Assembly (NCBI GenBank): GCA_009993495.1
Contig: JAACTI010000104.1
Location: 1-26,349, forward strand
DNA from: Deltaproteobacteria bacterium
GTDB lineage: Bacteria > Desulfobacterota > Desulfuromonadia > Desulfuromonadales > Geopsychrobacteraceae
DNA: 26,349 nt
Direction: 5' to 3'
How positions within the stretch are numbered: the first letter of the stretch is position 1; each line of letters begins with the position of its first letter. Of the stretch, positions 14,103 to 20,629 are shown piece by piece. The position numbers and the translations under genes are program-made. Below the pieces are notes generated by a model. The model was not told the origin of the DNA. It was given only the letters and a program-made list of their open reading frames with translations, and did no database searches.

Positions 14103-14444
14103 ATGAACAAACAAGCAAAAATATTTAAGGCCCTGGCCGATGAAACCCGTCTGCGGATTCTGGCCCTGCTGCTCGATGGTGAGCTGTGTGTGTGTGAAAT
14201 CATGGCCGCGCTGGATCTGCCGCAGTCGACCGTTTCGCGGCACCTGGCCTACCTGCGCAACACCGGTTGGGTCAAAGACAGCCGGCGGGGTGTGTGGATG
14301 TATTATAAATTTAATCGCGAAGAAAGTGCGCTGATTCAGGCGCTCAAGCCGGTGCTTGAAATCCACCTGATCCAAAGCCGTGAACACGCTGCCGCTTTGG
14401 AACGACTGGAGCAATATGCAAAGCAAAACCCTGAGGCCTGCTGA
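14103..14444 (+). CDS. arsR: ArsR/SmtB-family arsenic-responsive repressor
   Basis: The 113-residue winged-helix protein carries the arsenite-sensing motif ELCVCEI (C29 and C31) at the start of the helix alpha-3 region, and a recognition helix LPQSTVSRHLAYL. It represses the ars operon and is released when As(III) binds its thiols. The frame is open back to a TTG at 14067, but that TTG is the promoter -35, so the ATG at 14103 is the start. No Shine-Dalgarno sequence lies before it and the predicted transcript begins at or one base before the ATG, so the message is probably leaderless. It ends in a Cys, which may be incidental. Confidence 0.92.
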   Translation: MNKQAKIFKALADETRLRILALLLDGELCVCEIMAALDLPQSTVSRHLAYLRNTGWVKDSRRGVWMYYKFNREESALIQALKPVLEIHLIQSREHAAALERLEQYAKQNPEAC

Positions 14445-14490
14445 TTTTTTTTGGCCGCATATATTCGTTTATAAGGATAGGCAAGAATCT

Positions 14491-14925
14491 ATGTCATTGA
14501 ATCTGAAGAAAAAACGCGTGCTGTTTTTGTGTACCCATAACTCCTGCCGCTCGCAAATGGCCGAGGGCCTGGTCAATCATGATCTGGGGGCCTCGGTGCA
14601 GGCTTTTTCCGCCGGCACCGAGGCGACCCGAGTTCATCCGCGGGCGGCGCAGGTGATGGCCGAGATCGGCATCGACCTGTCGGGACATCGCTCCAAGATC
14701 CTCGATGAATTTAACGAGGAGGATTTCGATTATGTCATCACCCTCTGTGGTGACGCCAACGAGACCTGTCCGCTGTTTTTCGGCGGGGTCAAGCGGATTC
14801 ACATCGGTTTCGAAGACCCGTCGCGACTGCCGGGCAGCGAGGAAGAGGTACTCCCTGAGTACCGGCGCGTGCGGGATGAAATTCGCCAGACGATGAAAGA
14901 TTTTTTTGCCCGGGAACTGCGCTAA
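14491..14925 (+). CDS. arsC: Arsenate reductase, thioredoxin-coupled low-molecular-weight phosphatase type
   Basis: This 144-residue cytosolic enzyme reduces As(V) to As(III) for export. The P-loop CTHNSCRS (C14, C19, R20) and the redox pair C86 and C93 (CGDANETC) match the Bacillus-type ArsC with a constant offset, and the acid loop EDPSRLPG is present. The frame opens earlier at 14380 inside arsR, but the protein family begins near the KKKRVLFLCTHN segment, so ATG 14491 with aaggat upstream is preferred. A cgtttataag box at 14466-14475 resembles the cgtatataag at the arsR promoter and could be a second ArsR contact; that is tentative. No thioredoxin gene is nearby. Confidence 0.93.
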   Translation: MSLNLKKKRVLFLCTHNSCRSQMAEGLVNHDLGASVQAFSAGTEATRVHPRAAQVMAEIGIDLSGHRSKILDEFNEEDFDYVITLCGDANETCPLFFGGVKRIHIGFEDPSRLPGSEEEVLPEYRRVRDEIRQTMKDFFARELR

Positions 14926-14960
14926 GCAGCCGTAAAAATCACCTTAGCAGGAGAAGAAAA

Positions 14961-16010
14961 ATGACAGCGAAGACCGCGTCAGGCATCAGTTTCTTTGAAA
15001 AAAATCTCACCCTCTGGGTCATTCTGTGCATGATTGGCGGGGTACTGATCGGCAAGTTTCTACCGGCATTCCCCAAAGCCCTGGCGCAACTGGAATACGC
15101 CAAGGTGTCGATTCCCATTGCGGTGCTGATCTGGTTGATGATCTACCCGATGATGATGAAGGTTGATTTCGCCAGCATCAAAAATGTCGGCAAAAATCCG
15201 ACCGGGCTCTATGTGACCTGGGTGGTCAACTGGCTGATCAAGCCCTTCACTATGTTCGCTATTGCCTCCTTTTTCTTTTATGTGGTGTTTAAGGCGCTCA
15301 TCCCGCCTGAGATTGCCAAAGCCTATCTGGCGGGCGCGGTTCTGCTCGGCGCGGCACCCTGCACGGCGATGGTCTTTGTCTGGAGCCACCTGACCAAAGG
15401 CAATCCGGCCTACACCGTGGTGCAGGTCGCAACCAACGATTTGATTATTCTGGTGGCCTTTACCCCGATTGTCGCCTTTTTGCTCGGTATCGGCGGCATC
15501 ACCATTCCTTGGAACACCCTGTTGTTGTCGGTCTTTTTGTTTGTCGTTATCCCCTTGGCGGGCGGGATTTTCACCCGTCATCAGGTGATCAAAAAACGTG
15601 GTGAAGATTACTTCAACCAGGCCTTTATCCCTAAGTTTAATAACATGACCATTGGCGGCCTGCTGCTGACCCTGGTGCTGATCTTTTCATTTCAGGGCGA
15701 TACGATTCTGGGCAATCCGCTACATATTGTCTTGATCGCCATTCCGCTGATTATTCAGACGGTGCTGATCTTTTTTATTGCTTATCTGAGTAGCAAAAAA
15801 CTGCGTCTCAATCATGACATCGCGGCGCCGGCGGGCATGATCGGCGCCTCCAATTTTTTTGAACTGGCGGTGGCTGTAGCGATTACCCTGTTCGGCGCCT
15901 CGTCGCCGGCGGTGCTGGCAACCATTGTCGGCGTATTGGTCGAAGTGCCGGTGATGCTGGCACTGGTTAAATTCGCCAATCGCACCACCGACTGGTTCCC
16001 GAATACCTGA
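14961..16010 (+). CDS. acr3: Acr3-type arsenite efflux permease
   Basis: The 349-residue protein has about ten transmembrane helices and belongs to the ACR3/BART family. It carries the conserved Cys in helix 4 (GAAPCTAMVFVWS, C134) and the conserved Glu in the late helix GASNFFELAVAVAITLFG; both are linked to arsenite transport in characterised Acr3 proteins. It exports As(III) produced by ArsC and probably also protects the cell from arsenite made by the arsenate respiration genes further right. The ribosome site aggag lies nine bases before the ATG. The gene is intact and follows arsC by 35 bases in the ars operon. Confidence 0.95.
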   Translation: MTAKTASGISFFEKNLTLWVILCMIGGVLIGKFLPAFPKALAQLEYAKVSIPIAVLIWLMIYPMMMKVDFASIKNVGKNPTGLYVTWVVNWLIKPFTMFAIASFFFYVVFKALIPPEIAKAYLAGAVLLGAAPCTAMVFVWSHLTKGNPAYTVVQVATNDLIILVAFTPIVAFLLGIGGITIPWNTLLLSVFLFVVIPLAGGIFTRHQVIKKRGEDYFNQAFIPKFNNMTIGGLLLTLVLIFSFQGDTILGNPLHIVLIAIPLIIQTVLIFFIAYLSSKKLRLNHDIAAPAGMIGASNFFELAVAVAITLFGASSPAVLATIVGVLVEVPVMLALVKFANRTTDWFPNT

Positions 16011-16022
16011 AAGTAAAAAACT

Positions 16023-16522
16023 ATGACCCCCTTATTTCTAAACACTGCGCCCCAAAACCTCTTCTTCACCGGCAAGGGTGGCGTCGGTAAAACCACGACC
16101 TCGACCGCCGCGGCGATCGCGCTGGCCGACAGCGGCAAAAAGGTGCTGCTGGTCAGCACCGATCCGGCGGCCCATGTCGCTCAAACCCTGGGCGGATGCA
16201 GTATGGTAAATTTGCAGGTCAGCCGGATCGACCCGGTCGCCGAAACCGAGGCCTATAGTCAGGACGTGCTCGCCACCGCTGGTGCCGATCTGGATGATGA
16301 AGCGCGGGCGTTGCAGGAAGATCTGCGTTGCGCCGGGAGCGAACCGGCCGGTTGGCTCATCAACCAGAGCCTTGCCCCCTTGACGATCCGCGACCCGCTG
16401 CTGCAGCAGCGGGTCGCGAGTTTCGCTATATCGGCGAAGTCGTGGGTCAGAAGTTGCCGACGTTTTTAATTCCCTGGCAAGCCGAGCCGATCCGCAACCT
16501 GGCATGTGGACAAGGCCCGTGA
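16023..16522 (+). pseudogene. arsA: arsA remnant: ATPase N-terminus fused to C-terminal tail, frameshifted
   Basis: The first 75 residues or so carry an intact ArsA P-loop (GKGGVGKTT) and the VLLVSTDPAAH switch region. After ADLDDEARALQEDLR the sequence jumps to the C-terminal ArsA signature EPAGWLINQSLAP...DPLLQQR, skipping most of a protein usually near 580 residues. After QQR the frame shifts: the familiar tail EFRYIGEV...LPTFLIPWQAEPI reads in another frame and stops at 16522. There are thus two lesions, an internal deletion of several hundred codons and a frameshift beside a 30-base perfect palindrome. As it stands it cannot make a working pump ATPase, so Acr3 likely acts alone. A further short open tail to 16583 (ending RKRIV) is not recognised. 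Confidence 0.85.
16389..16418. repeat. 30-bp perfect palindrome inside the arsA remnant
   Basis: The two 15-base arms (cgcgacccgctgctg and its exact complement) meet without a spacer. The site encodes the DPLLQQR region and lies at the point where the reading frame shifts. It may be a coincidence of codon choice, but such palindromes are prone to slippage. Confidence 0.8.
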
Positions 16523-16676
16523 ATTGGGAATTGATGCGGAGACGATCAGCGCGGCGATTAAGAATCGTAAAAGAATTGTGTAAAAAATAACATGACCATC
16601 ATATTTTTTTACATGCTCTGAACCGGTTCGGCTCGTGGTTTTCATCCAACCCCCGATTGCAATGAAGGGTTAAAAA

Positions 16677-17567
16677 ATGCGTCTTCTGCTGGTGATTTGT
16701 AGCTTGCTCCTTGTGGTCGGAACCTTTCTCCTTGGTTCCAGTGGGGTTGGACATGCTTCTGATGCGGAGCAGAAGCCGGTCGTCTACTTCGGCATCATCC
16801 CCCGCTACAATCCGATGCTGATGTATCGCTCTTACCAGCCGCTGATGGATTATCTGACTGAGCACACTTCTTATCATTTCGAGCTCAAGCTGGCCCGCGA
16901 CTACACCGAAGCGGTGGCCCTGCTGCGCGTGGGGGTGACGCCCATCGCCTCCCTCGGCGATGTCACCTTTACCGAGGCCCAGCGCAATTTCGGCGCCATC
17001 CCGATTCTCAAACCGCTTAACGCGCGGGGTGAACCTTTTTATCGCAGCGTCATTATCGTCCCCGAGGACAGCCCGATCCGCACCCTGGCCGACCTGAAGG
17101 GCAAGACCTTCGCTTTCGGCGATCCCCACTCGACCTCGGGCAACCTGATTCCCCGCTACCTCCTGTTTCAGCACGGTATCACCCTCTTCGATCTGGAGGA
17201 GTTCGTCAACCTCGGTTCTCACGACGCCGTGGCCAAGGCCGTTCTCAAGGGAAAATACGCCGCCGGCGCGGTCAAAGATGTCATCGCCTATCGCTACAAG
17301 CAACACGGGCTGCGTTTTCTCGCCGAATCTGATCCGATCCCTTCGGTGCCCATCGTGGTGCGGGCCGATGCATCGGTTGCGCTGGTTAAAGCGGTGAATG
17401 AGGCCCTGCTGACCATCGACGCCGAGGATCCGGTTCAGCGCGAGCAGATGAAAAGCTGGGATCCCGAGTTTCGCAACGGCTTCGTTGCCGCCGAGCGCAA
17501 AGATTATCTGCCCATCTTCCAGCTGATGGATAATGTCCGTGGAGGCTGCGGCATCCGATGTCACTAA
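16677..17567 (+). CDS. PhnD-like periplasmic binding protein, probable arsenic sensor (AioX/ArrT-like)
   Basis: The protein has 296 residues with a signal peptide (LLLVICSLLLVVGTFLLG...GHAS) and a phosphonate/phosphate-binding (PhnD) type II periplasmic fold. Family segments include YQPLMDYL, ASLGDVTFTEAQRNFG and DLKGKTFAFGDPHSTSGNL. Proteins of this kind (AioX, and those coded beside arr and arx genes) bind arsenic oxyanions and activate an adjacent histidine kinase. The mature protein has only two cysteines, both at the extreme end (C291 and C295, CGIRCH). The end overlaps the kinase start by ten bases, and aaggg precedes the ATG. It is not part of a transporter: no permease or ATPase gene adjoins it. 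The 93-base gap upstream holds a gaaccggttc palindrome (16620-16629). Confidence 0.85.
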   Translation: MRLLLVICSLLLVVGTFLLGSSGVGHASDAEQKPVVYFGIIPRYNPMLMYRSYQPLMDYLTEHTSYHFELKLARDYTEAVALLRVGVTPIASLGDVTFTEAQRNFGAIPILKPLNARGEPFYRSVIIVPEDSPIRTLADLKGKTFAFGDPHSTSGNLIPRYLLFQHGITLFDLEEFVNLGSHDAVAKAVLKGKYAAGAVKDVIAYRYKQHGLRFLAESDPIPSVPIVVRADASVALVKAVNEALLTIDAEDPVQREQMKSWDPEFRNGFVAAERKDYLPIFQLMDNVRGGCGIRCH

Positions 17568-19027
17568 ACGGCTTCAACTTTACCAGTCTGCGCACCCGCT
17601 TTATGTCGCTGGCGGTGCTGCTAACCCTGGCCACCACGGCGGTATGGGGAGGCTGGGCCTGGGAGCGGGAGAAGAGCTTTCTTTATCAACGCCTCTCCAG
17701 CGAAGGGGAGATGCTTGTTTCAAGTATGGCGATCCCCATTATCAACGCCCTGCTCTATGAAGAACTCGGTATCATCCGCGAGGGGGGACTGCTCGATAAT
17801 TTTGTTGCCGATATCATGGCCAACCGACAATTGACCCCAAGCTACGCCATGGTTCTCGACCAGAATGGCCGGGTGCTGGCCCACAGCCGTTTTGCCGAAT
17901 ACGGGAAAATTTATACGGACGGGCTGACCCACAGTGCCCTGAACGCCGAGGGTTTCCTCGAACGTTCAATCTCCATCGACGGACGACCGGCGCGGGATCT
18001 TGCCATGCCCCTGGCCATTGCCGGTAAGCGCTGGGGCTGCCTGCGCGTTGGTATTCCGCTGGATGCCCTGCGGCGGGAACTGACCCTGCTGGGTGGCCAG
18101 ATCGCGCTCTTCGCGGTTCTTTTCGTCCTGGGAGCCCTGGGGATTTTCTTTCTGGTTGGTAACGGTCTGGCCCGACCCTTGAGTGCCCTCGCCCGCCAGA
18201 TGGAAGAGCTCGATAGTGATCTCGCCCTGCAACTGCCACAGAGCAGCCGTCGCGATGAACTGGGTACCCTGCAAAATAGTTTCAGCCGCATGCTCAAACG
18301 CTTGCGCACCAGCGAACGCGAGCGGGATCAAAGCGTGCAACAGCTCCTTGAAAATGAACGACTGGTGACCACCGGGCGCATCGTCGCCGGCGTTGCCCAC
18401 GAAATTAATAATCCTCTCGCCGGGATCCAGGGGGCCCTGTACACGCTGGAGCAGAACCCCCAACGTCTGAACGATTATCTACCGCTGCTGCAAGGCGAAG
18501 TTGCCCGTATCAGCGGCATCGTCACTCAGTTACTCGATCTCTCCCGCGTGGCTCAGTTGCAGATTGAACCCGTTGACAGTCGGCGGCTGAATGGGCAGAT
18601 TCAGCAAATTTGTCGCTTGGCGCTCAAGTGCAAGGCGGTCGATTTCCAACTCGAAGCCGAAGATCCAGGGATAGTGCTGGCGTGTGATGCTCAGAAAATT
18701 CAACAGGTTCTGTTGAATTTAGTTCTGAATGCCGCCGATGCCATGGACGGTCGGGGGACGGTGAGAATTCGTAGTTTTATCACAGCGAAAGACTATGTTT
18801 TTGTGGTTGAGGATAGCGGACCAGGTGTTCCGGGTCATCTTAAGGAACAAATTTTTACGCCTTTTTTTACCACCAAAGCGGCGGGCAAGGGAACGGGAAT
18901 TGGTCTGGCTTTTTGTTTGAGTACCATAGAAAAACACGGTGGCAGCTTGCGATTATTGCCGCAAAACAGCCAAACAGGGGCCAGGTTTGAAATTCGGCTG
19001 CCCATCAGACATGGGGATAGTGTATGA
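17558..19027 (+). CDS. Membrane sensor histidine kinase (AioS/ArrS-like)
   Basis: This 489-residue kinase has a transmembrane helix at about 15-33, a periplasmic sensor region of about 145 residues (single-Cache-like), a second helix at about 181-201, then HAMP. The HisKA domain has the phospho-acceptor His281 in VAHEINNPLAG, followed by a complete HATPase_c (NLVLNAADAM, EDSGPGVP, GKGTGIGLAF boxes). It overlaps the binding-protein gene by ten bases and the response regulator by four (ATGA), so the three form one translationally coupled unit. The periplasmic domain probably contacts the ligand-loaded binding protein. Phosphotransfer to the NtrC-type regulator then controls arr transcription; this is inferred from family and order. 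Confidence 0.9.
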   Translation: MSLNGFNFTSLRTRFMSLAVLLTLATTAVWGGWAWEREKSFLYQRLSSEGEMLVSSMAIPIINALLYEELGIIREGGLLDNFVADIMANRQLTPSYAMVLDQNGRVLAHSRFAEYGKIYTDGLTHSALNAEGFLERSISIDGRPARDLAMPLAIAGKRWGCLRVGIPLDALRRELTLLGGQIALFAVLFVLGALGIFFLVGNGLARPLSALARQMEELDSDLALQLPQSSRRDELGTLQNSFSRMLKRLRTSERERDQSVQQLLENERLVTTGRIVAGVAHEINNPLAGIQGALYTLEQNPQRLNDYLPLLQGEVARISGIVTQLLDLSRVAQLQIEPVDSRRLNGQIQQICRLALKCKAVDFQLEAEDPGIVLACDAQKIQQVLLNLVLNAADAMDGRGTVRIRSFITAKDYVFVVEDSGPGVPGHLKEQIFTPFFTTKAAGKGTGIGLAFCLSTIEKHGGSLRLLPQNSQTGARFEIRLPIRHGDSV

Positions 19028-20361
19028 CGGATGCTTCTATTTTATTGGTCGAAGATGAAAAACTGCATCGAATGACCCTTGAAGATAACCTGCGCGGGGC
19101 CGGTTATGAGGTGCTGAGTGTTGCAAGTGGCCAGGAGGCGTTGGATCTGCTGCCCCAGCACAATTTTGCCGTAGCGCTGCTGGATATTTACCTGCCCGAT
19201 ATCACGGGTATCGATCTATTTTACCTGCTGCGTGAACGTCAGCCCCAGTGCAGTGTGATTCTGATGACCGGCCAGTCGAGCGTAGAGGCGGCGGTCACCG
19301 CCATGCGCGAAGGTGCCTACGATTATCTGGCCAAGCCTTTTGCGGTTGAATTGTTGCTGGTACGGATCGAACGGGCTTTGCAGCTCCATCGCCTGCACCA
19401 GCAACTCAGTGCGGCGGAACCTGGTGAAATTCCCAGTCGTTCACCACACTTTCAAAAACTTTTGCAGGCCTGCCAGGTTGCGGCTAAAACACCGGCAACA
19501 ATTTTGTTGCTGGGCGAAAGCGGGGTTGGCAAGGAACGTCTGGCCAATTTTATCCATTCCCAAAGTCCACGGGCCAAGGGGGCGCTCATCAAGGTCAACT
19601 GTGCCGCGATTCCCGAAACTCTTCTTGAAGGCGAGCTGTTCGGTTATTGCAAAGGCGCCTATACCGGTGCCCAGCGCGATCACGAAGGTTTGCTGTTGCA
19701 GGCCAATGGCGGCAGTTTGTTTCTGGATGAAATTGGTGAAATCCCCCTGGCGATGCAGGTGAAGCTGCTGCGGGTTTTACAGGAACGGCGCCTGCGCCGG
19801 TTGGGGGATGAGAAAGAACGCGCGGTTGATTTTCGCCTGATTGCCGCGACCCATCAGGATGTAAGGGAACTGGTGCGACAGGGTCGTCTACGCGAGGATT
19901 TTTACTATCGCATCAATGTGATCCCCTTGTCCGTGCCACCCTTGCGTGAGCGCCGCGAAGACCTTTCGCCCTTGGTCGCCCAGTTGATACAGTCCTTTGC
20001 GCGTCGCTACCAGCAGCCGCCCATTTTGCTGACCCCCGAAGTCTTCGACTGCCTGGAAAACTATGCCTTTCCGGGAAATATCCGGGAATTGCGTAATCTG
20101 CTGGAACGTTTGCAGGTGCTTTATGCGGGGAAGATGATTCACGTGCGCGACCTGCCTGCAGAATACCTTCAAACCCAGGCGAATCATGGCGAGCTGATTC
20201 ACTGTTTTGCGACCCATTTACCCTTGCGTCAAGCCAGCAAAGAATTTGAGCGTCGCTTTATTCAGATCGTCCTCGATGAGGAGCAGGGCAATCGCACCCT
20301 CACTGCCGCCAGACTGGGGATTTCTCGCAAAAATCTATGGGAAAAACTTCAGGAAGGGTGA
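19024..20361 (+). CDS. NtrC-family sigma-54-dependent response regulator (AioR/ArrR-like)
   Basis: The protein has 445 residues. The receiver domain (1-120) has phospho-acceptor Asp54 (ALLDIYLPD) and the conserved Lys in AKPF. The AAA+ domain has Walker A GESGVGKE, the sigma-54 contact loop GAYTGA (Tyr for the more usual Phe, as in many active members), Walker B GSLFLDEIGE and the RLIAATHQD sensor. A Fis-type helix-turn-helix closes the protein (RTLTAARLGISRKNLWEKL). It should bind upstream sites and open sigma-54 promoters. A perfect dyad 40 bases after its stop and a -24/-12 element before arrA are the expected targets. The start overlaps the kinase stop. Confidence 0.94.
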   Translation: MTDASILLVEDEKLHRMTLEDNLRGAGYEVLSVASGQEALDLLPQHNFAVALLDIYLPDITGIDLFYLLRERQPQCSVILMTGQSSVEAAVTAMREGAYDYLAKPFAVELLLVRIERALQLHRLHQQLSAAEPGEIPSRSPHFQKLLQACQVAAKTPATILLLGESGVGKERLANFIHSQSPRAKGALIKVNCAAIPETLLEGELFGYCKGAYTGAQRDHEGLLLQANGGSLFLDEIGEIPLAMQVKLLRVLQERRLRRLGDEKERAVDFRLIAATHQDVRELVRQGRLREDFYYRINVIPLSVPPLRERREDLSPLVAQLIQSFARRYQQPPILLTPEVFDCLENYAFPGNIRELRNLLERLQVLYAGKMIHVRDLPAEYLQTQANHGELIHCFATHLPLRQASKEFERRFIQIVLDEEQGNRTLTAARLGISRKNLWEKLQEG

Positions 20362-20400
20362 GTCCTTTTGGTAACGCCTCGGTTTGCGCTGTGTAACCTC

Positions 20401-20423
20401 ACGGAATATAAGTGATATTCCGT
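20401..20423. promoter_or_regulatory. Perfect dyad, candidate upstream activating site
   Basis: Arms acggaatat and atattccgt are exact complements separated by five bases. The centre lies about 145 bases before the predicted arrA transcription start, a typical enhancer distance for an NtrC-type activator such as the one encoded just upstream. Confidence 0.65.
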
Positions 20424-20529
20424 AAATGATGGTTGGGATGTTTCATTATGGTAACACGGGTAGAAATTTTGAGACTTTGTGAAAAACGCCAAGGCCCCCG
20501 CAGGCCGGGGTTTAGCAAAATGTTGGAAA

Positions 20530-20545
20530 CGGCCTAATTTTTGCT
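20530..20545 (+). promoter_or_regulatory. Candidate sigma-54 (-24/-12) promoter of arrA
   Basis: GGC at 20531-20533 and TTGCT at 20541-20545 give the required GG-N10-GC spacing with a perfect -12 box. Transcription would start near 20556, leaving a leader of about 74 bases before arrA. The neighbouring NtrC-type activator gene supports the call. A weaker GG-N10-GC match at 20503-20516 (with TAGCA instead of TTGCA) is less likely. Confidence 0.7.
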
Positions 20546-20629
20546 CGGTTCACAGTCGTTCCGATGAAACCTTGTTCTCAACACACGCGATAGTTGTCGT
20601 TTTAACCCCAACAACAGGAGGAAGAAACT

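Noticed and set aside
13678..14118. Minus-strand frame of 146 codons before arsR
   Set aside because: It overlaps the vanZ-like gene and the arsR promoter, has no recognisable domain, and covers the hairpin-rich stretch, so it is treated as non-coding.
16509..16583. Short open tail after arsA remnant (DKARELGID...KNRKRIV)
   Set aside because: It reads like the end of some small helical protein, but it has no start and no recognisable family, so it is not listed as a gene.
16576..16605. Possible sigma-70 promoter (TTGTGT / CATATT) before the PhnD-like gene
   Set aside because: Only three and four of six positions match consensus, so it is too weak to call.
16599..17564. 321-codon minus-strand frame opposite the PhnD-like gene
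   Set aside because: The plus-strand gene has a signal peptide, family motifs and overlap with the kinase gene; the antisense frame has no support.
20502..20517. Alternative -24/-12 element before arrA
   Set aside because: It has the GG-N10-GC spacing, but its -12 box is TAGCA and it lies in a GC-rich hairpin-like stretch; the site at 20530-20545 fits better.
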